DNA of 11,882 nt from Armatimonadota bacterium (GTDB lineage: Bacteria > Armatimonadota > Armatimonadia > Armatimonadales > Armatimonadaceae): assembly GCA_030833025.1 (NCBI GenBank), contig JAURHZ010000046.1, positions 1-11,882 on the forward strand. Reading direction: 5' to 3'. Shown one piece after another: positions 1-7,860 of this stretch. Every line of letters starts with the position of its first letter. Position 1 is the stretch's first letter. A program made the translations under genes and the position numbers. The notes beneath the pieces are model-generated. The model ran no database searches. It worked only from the letters and a program-made list of their open reading frames with translations, and was not told where the DNA came from.

Positions 1-3000
1 ATCCGACCATTTTCCTGATTTTGTCGTTGAAGGAATCGGAACTTCCGGATGGACTCATTCGCGCCTACCCTTATGTCAATCCAATGTGGAAAGTCTGTTT
101 CATTCTTTGACCATGCTGAATGCCAATATGTATCGGTGTCTCCATCGATGGCATTAAGCACTTCACCCTCGCCCGGCTCCTCAGAATCAGCTGATATCTG
201 ATTAGGTGTAAGTTTGATCTGTTCCACTGGTATCAATGCAGTTAGTGCTATGGAGTTGTCATCGCTGGTGATGCCAGACGGAGAAACTTGTCGTGCGACA
301 ACATCGGCCTTTCCCGGAACGTAAAGCGCATTCCCATTGGAGAGTGGAACTGGAGCTCCATTGACAAGTACTTGAACTTTAGCTCCCGGGAAGACATCGC
401 TAAACGTCACCATCCCCCGCTCATCCCGATTAATTGTCGGAGGGTCGAGAATTGGTAATGTCTTTCTAGCAGCGACACCACTATGCACTTTTGAATTTAG
501 CAGAGGCCGTAACGAGAACACAATTGATGCTTTCATCGGGCGACAAATGTACTTTCCGAGTGGCCCTGGACCACAGGATGCCCCGCCAAGTCCCATCTGA
601 AGCCAGTCAAGCGTGACGTAGGTTTCTTTTCTCGTTGGCAGCGGGATGTATCGTTTCTCTTGGCCATTACGGTGCCGGGATGCATCTAAGTCCTGAGGGA
701 CATAATGACTAACTCCCATTGCAACAGCCTCGCGCTCAGCTACCATCAACAGACGGCCACCCGTTTTGGCATTTCGCAGTGCAAACCATCTGCAGTCCTC
801 TTTGTTTCCATTCTCCTGAGGGCGAACGTAATCCACAAAGTGCTCTTGGACTTTGGCATTCCACAAGCCGATATCCATCGCTGATTTTCTATCCGGATAA
901 CTTTCGCTCGGTCCACGTCCAAACCAGGATGTATCTTCGAAACCGGACGGCATTGCGAATTTGATTCCCAGTCGTGGTAGCGGTGGCATATCGCCATATG
1001 GATTTACATCAAATCGGATGCGAACTACTCCATCTGGAAAAACGTGGTACGTGCACTTGGTCATAAAACCAGCTGATTTTCCGCCATGAAAATCGATGTC
1101 TGCGGAGACGATGAGTACACCTGTTTTTGTATCAAGGCGATGTCTAAACGTTGTTGCTGATGGATTTAGAGCCGAAAGGCCCGAATTGACATAAGCATCG
1201 CGTAACCACGTATCATTGTCAGTCAACGCCCTGTAAGTGTTTAGAGTAAGCCCATCAGCTGTCAGAAAACTCTGGCCCTTGACGAAAAGTGATGTGAGAA
1301 TTCCTAACTTACGGTCAAAACCAATACGAACACGCGTTTTTGTATTGGTAAAGACAACCTTGTTTCCGATGTTGGTCGACGTCCAAGGACTCTTACTTAC
1401 TGGCTGTGATGGCCATGTAAATGACTTTGCAATTTGTTGACCTATTTGGAACTGTTGCCACGCAAGTTCGTGACCTGCTGGTGAGTACTTTGTGGACGTT
1501 TTATCTAACAGGCGGAATGTAACAAATGCTTCCTGACCACTCGTAAGGGTGAACTTAGGGAGTACTACATCTGCAACGACCGTGCTAAGTGGATCACATG
1601 AGAGGACTGGTAACGTGCCGGCTGCTTTGCGTTTTCCATCGATGCTTAGTTCCCACGTCACCCGATAGCGATTGAGATTTGTAAACGAAAAGTAATTACG
1701 TAGAGTAAGTTTCCGCTTATCCTCGCTTAGTTGGAAGATGACAGGTTGATAACACTTCTTGACCTCATACAGCTTAGGTGTAACGGTTCGGTCAGGTGGC
1801 ACAAGGCCATTACAGCAAAAGTTGCCATCGTTGGGCTTGTCATCATAATCTCCACCATAGGCAAAGTACCAGCCTTTACCGTCAGGACGCTTTTTGCGGA
1901 GCCCCTGGTCAACCCAGTCCCAAATACAGCCTCCCATATTTCGCGGAGATGAACGAAACGCAGCGACATACTCTTGTAGATTGCCGACAGCATTACCCAT
2001 CGCGTGTGCATATTCGCAAACATAAAAAGGCTTATCCGATTTTTGTTTGCCTGCATTCTCCACGTAGGAAACTTCCGGATACATCACCGAATCGACATCC
2101 GCTACTTGGTTATAGCGTTCATAGTGCACTGGACGAGAGGAATCTACTGAGTGCAGCCATTTGGATGTCGCCTCAAAGTTACTACCTGGACCGGCTTCAT
2201 TCCCGAGCGACCACATCACAATGCATGGGTAGTTCTTACGCGTCTCGTACATCCGGGATGTGCGATCGAGATGTGATTTTTCCCAAACAGGATTGTTTCC
2301 AAGGGACCGTTCGAAGGTATATCCCATGCCGTGGGATTCGATATTTGCTTCATCGACGACGTACAGACCATATTCATTACACAGGTCGTACCATCGCCGG
2401 TCATTAGGGTAATGCGCATTTCTAACACAGTTGATGTTGAAACGCTTCATCAACTGGATGTCTTGAATCATCCTGCTAAGCGATACCGTGCGTCCTGTGT
2501 CTGGGTCATGCTCGTGGCGATTAACCCCTAGAAGCTTTACGGGACGTCCGTTTATTTTGAAGACTCCGCCGTCCGTTTCAATTTTGCGAAATCCTGTTTT
2601 GACCGAAATAAATTCCGAAAACTGTCCATTCAATTTGACGGAAATGACGACGGTGTAGAGATTAGGAGTTTCAGCTGTCCACTTCAGTGGATTGTTTAAA
2701 TTTAGAGACCACTTACTGACATCTGTACTATGTGCATTCGAATTGACAGTACTACTCGCAAGTGATTCTTGAACTCGCTTGCCTGTGGCATCGTAAATAG
2801 CCATATCCAGCCGAACCGATGCGTTCTCTGGTGAGGAGTTCCGAATGTTGAGTCCAACATCAACGCGGACATTTGTATATTTTGAATCCAGCTCGGTCTT
2901 GACATCGAAGTCTTCCACGGTCACGGCAGGCATCGCGCGTAGGGTTACATCGCGAAAGATACCGGAATAGCGGAACATATCTTGATCTTCGAGATAGGAA

Positions 3001-3641
3001 CCATCACACCATCGATACACTTGGACAGCTAGGACATTTGTTCCCTTGACCAGGAAGTCAGTTACATCGAACTCAGCTGGACCCTTACTATCTTCGGAAT
3101 AACCAACACGTTTTCCATTGATCCAAACCCAAAATGCACTGTAAACACCGTCAAAGCGAAGCCTGACACGCTTACCATCGAAGGTGGATGGAACGGTAAA
3201 GGTTCTCCGGTAGCTACTTGTTGGGTTGTAGCGGTCATCTATGACAGGTGGTTTTGCCGGGAATGGATACGTGATGTTGGTATAGATAGGTATACCAAAA
3301 CCTTGTAGTTCGACGCAGGAAGGAACGGGAATTGTTTTCCACTTACTGTCATCGAACGTTGGCTGATGAAAATTCACGGGCGCGTCTGAAGGACGGCTTG
3401 CCCAGCTAAGCTTCCAAGTACCATTTAAAGACTTAAGCCAAGGGCTCTTCTCGGATACTGCAGCTACGGCATCTTCGATCCGCGTGTAGGAAGAAAACTC
3501 TGCACGTGCTGAAAGCTTATTAATTCCGACGACAGAGGGATCCTGCCACGGGGGCGTGGAAGGTTGCTGAGCCAAAACGGGTTGGCACAGCAACACAACC
3601 ACGGCTACCATCACGCCGAATATTCCATAGAGCCATTTCAT
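1..3641 (-). CDS. lacZ: Secreted GH2 beta-galactosidase with C-terminal F5/8 type C domain (3' end outside window)
   Basis: Glycoside hydrolase family 2 enzyme that removes terminal beta-galactosides with retention. The frame is open from ATG at 3641 to the left edge, at least 1213 codons. Residues 1-24 form a signal peptide (MKW, hydrophobic core, VLA|QQ), so it should be exported. N-terminal sugar-binding domain about 67-235, Ig-like domain about 237-345, TIM barrel about 346-640 and a LacZ small-chain region to about 1045. Catalytic residues are visible: DEANIESHGM (metal ligands E435, H437), acid/base E482 in GNEAGPG, nucleophile E543 in CEYAHAMGN, and GGCIWDWVDQG behind it. After the core comes a beta-sandwich linker (about 1057-1130), then a discoidin start (about 1138 on, NAIDGDTDTYWHS, HWIDIRVG), cut by the window edge. 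E. coli LacZ is 1023 residues and lacks these additions. No clear Shine-Dalgarno precedes the start, which lies 36 bases after the FAH-family stop. The family is certain; the exact substrate is not. Confidence 0.95.
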   Translation of the reverse strand, partial: MKWLYGIFGVMVAVVVLLCQPVLAQQPSTPPWQDPSVVGINKLSARAEFSSYTRIEDAVAAVSEKSPWLKSLNGTWKLSWASRPSDAPVNFHQPTFDDSKWKTIPVPSCVELQGFGIPIYTNITYPFPAKPPVIDDRYNPTSSYRRTFTVPSTFDGKRVRLRFDGVYSAFWVWINGKRVGYSEDSKGPAEFDVTDFLVKGTNVLAVQVYRWCDGSYLEDQDMFRYSGIFRDVTLRAMPAVTVEDFDVKTELDSKYTNVRVDVGLNIRNSSPENASVRLDMAIYDATGKRVQESLASSTVNSNAHSTDVSKWSLNLNNPLKWTAETPNLYTVVISVKLNGQFSEFISVKTGFRKIETDGGVFKINGRPVKLLGVNRHEHDPDTGRTVSLSRMIQDIQLMKRFNINCVRNAHYPNDRRWYDLCNEYGLYVVDEANIESHGMGYTFERSLGNNPVWEKSHLDRTSRMYETRKNYPCIVMWSLGNEAGPGSNFEATSKWLHSVDSSRPVHYERYNQVADVDSVMYPEVSYVENAGKQKSDKPFYVCEYAHAMGNAVGNLQEYVAAFRSSPRNMGGCIWDWVDQGLRKKRPDGKGWYFAYGGDYDDKPNDGNFCCNGLVPPDRTVTPKLYEVKKCYQPVIFQLSEDKRKLTLRNYFSFTNLNRYRVTWELSIDGKRKAAGTLPVLSCDPLSTVVADVVLPKFTLTSGQEAFVTFRLLDKTSTKYSPAGHELAWQQFQIGQQIAKSFTWPSQPVSKSPWTSTNIGNKVVFTNTKTRVRIGFDRKLGILTSLFVKGQSFLTADGLTLNTYRALTDNDTWLRDAYVNSGLSALNPSATTFRHRLDTKTGVLIVSADIDFHGGKSAGFMTKCTYHVFPDGVVRIRFDVNPYGDMPPLPRLGIKFAMPSGFEDTSWFGRGPSESYPDRKSAMDIGLWNAKVQEHFVDYVRPQENGNKEDCRWFALRNAKTGGRLLMVAEREAVAMGVSHYVPQDLDASRHRNGQEKRYIPLPTRKETYVTLDWLQMGLGGASCGPGPLGKYICRPMKASIVFSLRPLLNSKVHSGVAARKTLPILDPPTINRDERGMVTFSDVFPGAKVQVLVNGAPVPLSNGNALYVPGKADVVARQVSPSGITSDDNSIALTALIPVEQIKLTPNQISADSEEPGEGEVLNAIDGDTDTYWHSAWSKNETDFPHWIDIRVGANESIRKFRFLQRQNQENGR

Positions 3642-3677
3642 AGGCTCAGTATATATCGGTGGAGGGTTCGGCTGGTA

Positions 3678-4514
3678 TTAGATGACGATATTCGTCAACG
3701 TACCTAAGCCGGACATCGATATACTTACAACATCCCCAGCGACCATCGTATAGGGCAGGTCAGGAACGATACCTGTACCGCTCATGAGGAATGCGCCATA
3801 GGGGAAATCAAGCTCGCGATACAACCATCCGACAAGGTCATCCACGTGTCTCTTCATTGTCGATGTCGATGCTTTTCCATCAAAGACTACTTCGCCGTTT
3901 CGCTTGATTTTCAAGTCAATGTCAATAGCACGCAAGTCTGGCAGGCTGAAGTTTGCATCTAAAAGTCTTATACATGGGCCCAAGGCGCATGAGCCGTTAT
4001 ATGACTTTGCCTGTGGAAGATAGAGTGGATTTTCACCTTCAATGCTTCGACTCGAAACATCATTGCCAATCGTAGCTCCCACGATATGTCCACAATTATT
4101 GGCGATCAGTGTCAGCTCGGGTTCTGGAACATCCCATGTTGAGTCCTGTCGGACACGAATGCTGCCCATATGCCCGGTTGCTCTCCACGGAGATGCTTTG
4201 AAGAAGAGTTCGGGACGATCGGCATCGTAGACCAGATCATAAAAATCCCCGCCCTGCTTGGACTCTTCCATGCGGGCATCTCGGGAACGCTCGTACGTGA
4301 CGCCGCTAGCCCATATTTCCTGTTTGTCAATAGGTGCAATCAACGTTGAGCCGGGCGGTAAGCGAAACGATGTCGTTGTTGCCAGCACGAAATCCAATGG
4401 GTCCTCAGAACAAAGAATGTCATCTAAGTTTGTGTCAAGGACACGCTCGGTTCCATCGATGTTAACGGTCCACAGCAAATCGCCTTCATGCGATCGCCAC
4501 TTTCTAAGTTCCAT
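3678..4514 (-). CDS. Fumarylacetoacetate hydrolase family protein, probable sugar-acid (2-keto-3-deoxy-pentonate-type) dehydratase
   Basis: Predicted cytoplasmic enzyme of 278 residues with the FAH fold. Family enzymes cleave or dehydrate 2-oxo acids using a divalent metal held by a Glu-x-Glu and an Asp. Here these are E131 and E133 (PEPELTLI) and D152 (GNDVSSRSIEG). The segments GVTYERSRDARMEES (71-85), PELFFKAS (101-108) and NPLYLPQAKSYNGSCALGP (162-180) resemble 2-keto-3-deoxy-arabinonate dehydratase (KdaD) more than true fumarylacetoacetases. It would then yield 2-oxoglutarate semialdehyde from a 3-deoxy-2-keto sugar acid, as in non-phosphorylating pentose oxidation; that substrate is inference. 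An AGGAG sits 5 bases before the ATG, overlapping the stop of the upstream gene. Its place ahead of a secreted beta-galactosidase supports a sugar role. Other FAH-family hydrolases or isomerases remain possible. Confidence 0.85.
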   Translation of the reverse strand: MELRKWRSHEGDLLWTVNIDGTERVLDTNLDDILCSEDPLDFVLATTTSFRLPPGSTLIAPIDKQEIWASGVTYERSRDARMEESKQGGDFYDLVYDADRPELFFKASPWRATGHMGSIRVRQDSTWDVPEPELTLIANNCGHIVGATIGNDVSSRSIEGENPLYLPQAKSYNGSCALGPCIRLLDANFSLPDLRAIDIDLKIKRNGEVVFDGKASTSTMKRHVDDLVGWLYRELDFPYGAFLMSGTGIVPDLPYTMVAGDVVSISMSGLGTLTNIVI

Positions 4515-4519
4515 ACTTA

Positions 4520-4524
4520 CTCCT
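4520..4524 (-). promoter_or_regulatory. Ribosome binding site of the FAH-family gene
   Basis: AGGAG on the minus strand, 5 bases from the ATG at 4514. It overlaps the TAG stop (4523-4525) of the upstream small membrane protein, so ribosomes finishing that gene release directly onto this site. It fixes the start at 4514. Confidence 0.75.
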
Positions 4525-4978
4525 ATCCAGCTGTAGCTGTTGCGGGCTTTCTTATAAACCTCTTAATGGCTGTTAGGGCAGGCACAACGACAGGGCCCAA
4601 CAGCATAAATATTCGAAATGTTCCCCAGAACTTGTTCTTGCCAAATTGCCGAACAATCTTGATAACCCCAAGCAAGCGCCTAGCCGTAGCAAGTGCTGCG
4701 AAGACTTTTGTCACAGACAGTCGAATTGTGTTTGACTTTCCTCGACCTCTAAACAGCCTAGAGACCGTTGCTACATTCGATATTGCTCGTCCCAAAATAC
4801 GTTTAGTATTTATAACAATGCCACCAATAGTCACTGTAAGTGCCTTACCTACAGTCAGAAGGTTTCTCAAGGGTGGGACAATGCGCTTCAGCGGGCTGTA
4901 TACAAGGATGACGGCAATCGCAACAGTCATTAGGACGGCCAGCTGTACGATGAAGAGACCAATTATTAGCGCGCTCAT
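4523..4978 (-). CDS. Small, highly basic membrane protein without any acidic residue (unknown function)
   Basis: Not recognised as a named family. The 151-residue product has a strong N-terminal membrane segment (about residues 3-28, no charge), then a long basic stretch. A weaker hydrophobic segment lies at about 117-137 (FWGTFRIFMLLGPVVVPAL), followed by a basic tail. It contains no Asp or Glu at all against 24 Lys/Arg (10 K, 14 R), so net charge is near +24. Its ATG overlaps the stop of the upstream TPR-like gene (ATGA, 4975-4978), and its own stop overlaps the next gene's ribosome site; both support it as a real, translationally coupled gene. The basic middle could bind nucleic acid, acidic lipids or wall polymers, but nothing in the sequence decides this. 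A shadow frame on the other strand over the same bases is less plausible, because it lacks these gene boundaries. Confidence 0.7.
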   Translation of the reverse strand: MSALIIGLFIVQLAVLMTVAIAVILVYSPLKRIVPPLRNLLTVGKALTVTIGGIVINTKRILGRAISNVATVSRLFRGRGKSNTIRLSVTKVFAALATARRLLGVIKIVRQFGKNKFWGTFRIFMLLGPVVVPALTAIKRFIRKPATATAG

Positions 4979-5829
4979 CTAAGAATAACCTTAGTCAAGA
5001 CTGACTCTGAAACACTGTTGTTCCAATTGACGACATTTACGATATACGTCTTTGCGGCTGCCTGATTGCCTTTGCGAGCCACTTGAATCGCAAGATCCAA
5101 TCTGGGTGAAAACACAATCGTTTTGCTTAGCTTGGCACTTGAAACCAAACAGACCCCTGCTGCTGATACATCACCTTTTGCTAGAAAGGTAAGCCCTTGT
5201 TCCTGTTGGAGCTCATGCCAAGATCGATTGTGATCGGCTGAACTACCTGACTCGCGCTTAATCGCAGCCTGCAACGTCGCAAGCGATTCGTCCAACTTTC
5301 CATCGAGTCGCATAGCCGCGCCGGCTTTTGCCTGAATCTCCCCTTGTGGCCGTGATGTCACGGGAATCCTTTTGTAGAGGGCAATAGCATCAGCGTTCTT
5401 GCCGCGAAGAACAGCTATGTCTGCCTTGAGTTCTACCAATTCCCAATCTTGCGCTTTGGCGGGTAGTGAGTCAAGCGTTGCTGCAGCGTTGTCGATGGCT
5501 CTTCGGGATATGTTGCCGGAGGTTTGATTCGCTCGTGCAAGATGAACCTTTGCCAGATTCAACCTCGCCAGTCGCTTGAGGGATTCATCCTCAATGGTTT
5601 CCCACGCTTCCGCCAAGACGCTACAGATACCGCGGTATGTCATGTCTTCGGCAAGAGCTGGATATAGGAGTCCAATGATGTCTCCCGCAGGAAATTCCTC
5701 AAGGAGCAATAGGAGTTTTGGCGTTGCGGATGGCCCCAAGCCTTCATAAGCAATTTGAGTAACCAACTTTTGGAGTTCAGAAATCTGACTTTTGGTTAGT
5801 GGCGGTTGAATCATTGGCTTTATTGACAT
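4975..5829 (-). CDS. TPR-like helical repeat protein
   Basis: Soluble protein of about 284 residues with no signal peptide or membrane segment. From about residue 85 it is built of paired helices with TPR-like spacing (Ala/Gly at turn positions): about 133-156, 163-192, 206-236 and 243-265, with segments such as ELKADIAVLRGKNADAIALY and AGAAMRLDGKLDESLATLQ. Such repeats normally hold protein partners; the partner is unknown. Start choice: the frame stays open upstream to 6144, but that part lies over the mreB start and reads as low-quality antisense, so I begin at ATG 5829. GAAGG sits directly against that ATG, too close to be ideal, so ATG 5814 (five residues later) is an alternative. It is first in the leftward operon, divergent from mreB, and overlaps the next gene by 4 bases. 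Confidence 0.75.
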   Translation of the reverse strand: MSIKPMIQPPLTKSQISELQKLVTQIAYEGLGPSATPKLLLLLEEFPAGDIIGLLYPALAEDMTYRGICSVLAEAWETIEDESLKRLARLNLAKVHLARANQTSGNISRRAIDNAAATLDSLPAKAQDWELVELKADIAVLRGKNADAIALYKRIPVTSRPQGEIQAKAGAAMRLDGKLDESLATLQAAIKRESGSSADHNRSWHELQQEQGLTFLAKGDVSAAGVCLVSSAKLSKTIVFSPRLDLAIQVARKGNQAAAKTYIVNVVNWNNSVSESVLTKVILR

Positions 5830-5853
5830 CCTTCGAAAGTCGGTTCGTGAGGT

Positions 5854-5859
5854 TATAAT
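5854..5859 (+). promoter_or_regulatory. Probable -10 element for mreBCD in the divergent spacer
   Basis: A perfect TATAAT lies in the roughly 90-base spacer between the divergent TPR-like and mreB starts. The best -35 at normal distance is weak (TTCGAA, 5832-5837, 16-base spacer). A TTGACA exists at 5823-5828, but it is 25 bases away and inside the neighbouring gene. Transcription would begin near 5866, giving an mreB leader of about 55 bases. The overlapping minus-strand hexamer TATTAT (5855-5860) could serve the leftward operon, with no good -35. Confidence 0.4.
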
Positions 5860-5920
5860 ATCGGACGAGTTAGTTTGGTAGTTTTCAACGAATTTTGCCT
5901 CGAGAAAAGTGGTTTGCTTA

Positions 5921-6967
5921 ATGCGACGCGTACAGGACATATTTGGTCGATTCACACGAAATCTTGGTATTGACCTAGGCACTGCTAATACCTTGGTACA
6001 TGTCCATGGCAAAGGCATTCTTGTCCGTGAGCCTTCAGTGGTAGCTGTCGATTCAAAAACTGGGCAGATTCTTAGCGTTGGCGCAAATGCGAAACAAATG
6101 CTTGGTCGAACTCCAGGACACATTAAAGCTGTACGCCCCCTCAAAGACGGCGTGATTGCTGACTTTGAACAGACTGAGGCAATGCTCCGCTACTTTATTG
6201 ACAGATCGACCCGTAGGCAGTGGTGGACTGCGCCACAGGTTGTTGTTGGGATACCGAGCGGAGTGACAGAAGTTGAGCGCCGTGCTGTATTGGATGCAAC
6301 ACGAAAAGCAGGAGCAAGAGATGCTTTTGTCGTGGAGGAGCCAATGGCCGCAGCCATCGGTGCGGGGCTCCGTGTTGAAGAACCTTGTGGATGCATGGTC
6401 GTTGATATTGGTGGAGGAACGACGGAAGTTGCAGTGATTAGTCTCGCTGGAATTGTTACAAGCCAAAGCGTTCGCATTGCCGGCGAAAAAATCGATGAAG
6501 CGATTGTTAGCTTCGTACGTCGTTATCATGGGATGTTGATTGGTGATCGGACCGCTGAGGAAATAAAGCTGACGGTCGGCTCTGCATTCCCACTCGTCGA
6601 AGAAGTTTCAATGCAGATACGCGGACGAGACCTAATCAGTGGCTTACCAAAGCAGACCACTCTGTCAAGCGTTGAAGTTCGTGAAGCTATATCGGAACCA
6701 ATCGCACAGATTGTCGAAGCCGTCAAGCAAGCACTGGAACGGACGCCCCCTGAGCTTGCAGCGGACATCATGGATTCAGGAATTTGCCTTGCAGGAGGCG
6801 GAGCTTTGTTACGCGGACTTGATGAGCTTATCCACCGGGCGACTGAAATGCCGGTGTTCATCGCAGATGATCCACTTACATGTGTTGCTATGGGATGTGG
6901 AAAGATTCTTGATGAAGTGGAACGTGTACCGGCCCTTCGTCACGCACTCATTCACGCAAACAGTTAA
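5921..6967 (+). CDS. mreB: Rod shape-determining protein MreB (actin-like)
   Basis: Bacterial actin homologue that polymerises with ATP under the cytoplasmic membrane and steers lateral wall synthesis with MreC, MreD, RodA and PBP2. With ATG 5921 it is 348 residues, the normal family length. It begins with a short amphipathic helix (MRRVQDIFGRF) likely to touch the membrane. Nucleotide-binding motifs appear in order: phosphate-1 DLGTANT (18-24), VVEEPMAAAIGAG with the catalytic-type Glu (137-149), phosphate-2 DIGGGTTE (162-169) and the adenosine motif AGGGALLRGLDEL (291-303). A GTG at 5909 would add four residues (V-C-L-M); I prefer 5921 because its N terminus aligns with known MreBs, though neither start has a strong Shine-Dalgarno. 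First gene of the rightward operon; mreC follows after 8 bases. Confidence 0.97.
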   Translation: MRRVQDIFGRFTRNLGIDLGTANTLVHVHGKGILVREPSVVAVDSKTGQILSVGANAKQMLGRTPGHIKAVRPLKDGVIADFEQTEAMLRYFIDRSTRRQWWTAPQVVVGIPSGVTEVERRAVLDATRKAGARDAFVVEEPMAAAIGAGLRVEEPCGCMVVDIGGGTTEVAVISLAGIVTSQSVRIAGEKIDEAIVSFVRRYHGMLIGDRTAEEIKLTVGSAFPLVEEVSMQIRGRDLISGLPKQTTLSSVEVREAISEPIAQIVEAVKQALERTPPELAADIMDSGICLAGGGALLRGLDELIHRATEMPVFIADDPLTCVAMGCGKILDEVERVPALRHALIHANS

Positions 6968-6975
6968 GGTACTTA

Positions 6976-7860
6976 GTGATACGTCCTGCCAGAACCGGAA
7001 CCGTGCCTAGTGGGCCAAAACGTGTATCAAAATTGGTATTCGTTCCTATGGTGATTGGTCTCGTCTTACTCATGGCAACAATCCAGGCAAGACGTTCCGG
7101 ACAGTCCAATGTGATTCTCGATGGAGTTGCGTTTGTAGCAGGTGGAGTATCTTCAGGTGGACGTGATGTGATTGATTGGGCAGATCGGATGAAACGCTCT
7201 CTGACATCCGGCTCTGAAATTCTCATCGACCGTGATCGGCTTGCCGCCGAAAATGGCCAGCTCAAACTTCAAATTGAACGCTTAAGTAAGATTGAAGCAG
7301 ATTACATTAACTATCGTGAGATATTAGGGCTACCGAAAGTCGAGAATGACCGTCCAGTTGTAGCGGATGTCAAATTTTGGTATCCATCCCTTGAAAGTGC
7401 ATCGGTATCTATCGATAACACTGGACAAAAAATTCTACGCAACAGCACCATTCGAACGACAAAAGGATTGATTGGAAAGGTCGTTATTGCTGGCCCCCTT
7501 TTCGCCAAAGTAAGGTTGATTCAAGACAGAGATTCGCATGTCGGCGTAAAAGTATTACGTAGTGGGACATTTGTTGGAACGGGCATTCTCGATGGTCAAG
7601 GCTCAAATAAAGAGCCGTTGTTGCACTATGTTCGCCCCGAGTTGATGCTTGCACCTGGGGATCAAATCGTGACCAGTGGCGAAGGTGGAGTGTTTCGAAG
7701 TGACATCCCCGTCGGAGTCATCAGATCGACGACTTTGGCACCTGGAGGAATCGAACGGACTGCTGTTGTCGCGCCATACGCTGAAAATCCAGTGACGATT
7801 CGAACCGTAATAGCATTACCGCCGCAGAGTGGCGCAGATACATTTGAGGAGAAGCGATGA
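6976..7860 (+). CDS. mreC: Rod shape-determining protein MreC
   Basis: Membrane-anchored elongasome scaffold that links cytoplasmic MreB/MreD to the wall synthases outside. The 294-residue product has a short basic cytoplasmic tail and one membrane helix (about 20-36, KLVFVPMVIGLVLLMATIQ). A dimerising coiled coil follows (about 83-113, DRDRLAAENGQLKLQIERL), then the two-lobed beta domain. The beta domain contains the family hallmarks KGLIGKVV (163-170), VRLIQDRDSHVGVKV (179-193), MLAPGDQIVTSGEGGVFRSDIPVG (224-247) and a closing VIALPP strand. It starts with GTG, supported by AAGG six bases upstream (6966-6969). Its stop overlaps the mreD start by four bases (ATGA), so translation of the two is probably coupled. 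Length and order are ordinary for the family. Confidence 0.95.
   Translation: MIRPARTGTVPSGPKRVSKLVFVPMVIGLVLLMATIQARRSGQSNVILDGVAFVAGGVSSGGRDVIDWADRMKRSLTSGSEILIDRDRLAAENGQLKLQIERLSKIEADYINYREILGLPKVENDRPVVADVKFWYPSLESASVSIDNTGQKILRNSTIRTTKGLIGKVVIAGPLFAKVRLIQDRDSHVGVKVLRSGTFVGTGILDGQGSNKEPLLHYVRPELMLAPGDQIVTSGEGGVFRSDIPVGVIRSTTLAPGGIERTAVVAPYAENPVTIRTVIALPPQSGADTFEEKR
7846..7851 (+). promoter_or_regulatory. Ribosome binding site of mreD inside mreC
   Basis: GAGGAG with a 5-base spacer to the mreD ATG at 7857. It lies in the last codons of mreC and is the strongest site in the operon. It sets the mreD start and makes the ATGA overlap a true start. Confidence 0.8.

Noticed and set aside
1796..2407. 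Plus-strand 203-codon open frame
   Set aside because: It is antisense to the catalytic barrel of the beta-galactosidase, whose active-site motifs are read intact on the minus strand.
3583..3587. Cys19 of the beta-galactosidase as a lipoprotein anchor
   Set aside because: The preceding residues (VLL) lack the small residue needed at -1, and a normal VLA|QQ cleavage site follows.
4488..4982. Plus-strand 164-codon open frame opposite the small membrane protein
   Set aside because: It begins inside the FAH-family gene, has no ribosome site or operon context, and the minus-strand frame has tight boundaries with both neighbours.
5823..5828. TTGACA as the -35 of the mreB promoter
   Set aside because: It is 25 bases from the TATAAT, too far for a standard promoter, and lies in the first codons of the TPR-like gene.
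5830..6144. Upstream extension of the TPR-like frame to a start at 6144
   Set aside because: It lies antisense to the mreB start, including the conserved DLGTANT motif, and its first 105 residues show no repeat character; ATG 5829 is more sensible.
6053..6529. Minus-strand 158-codon open frame
   Set aside because: It is antisense to the conserved nucleotide-binding core of mreB and has no recognisable protein character.
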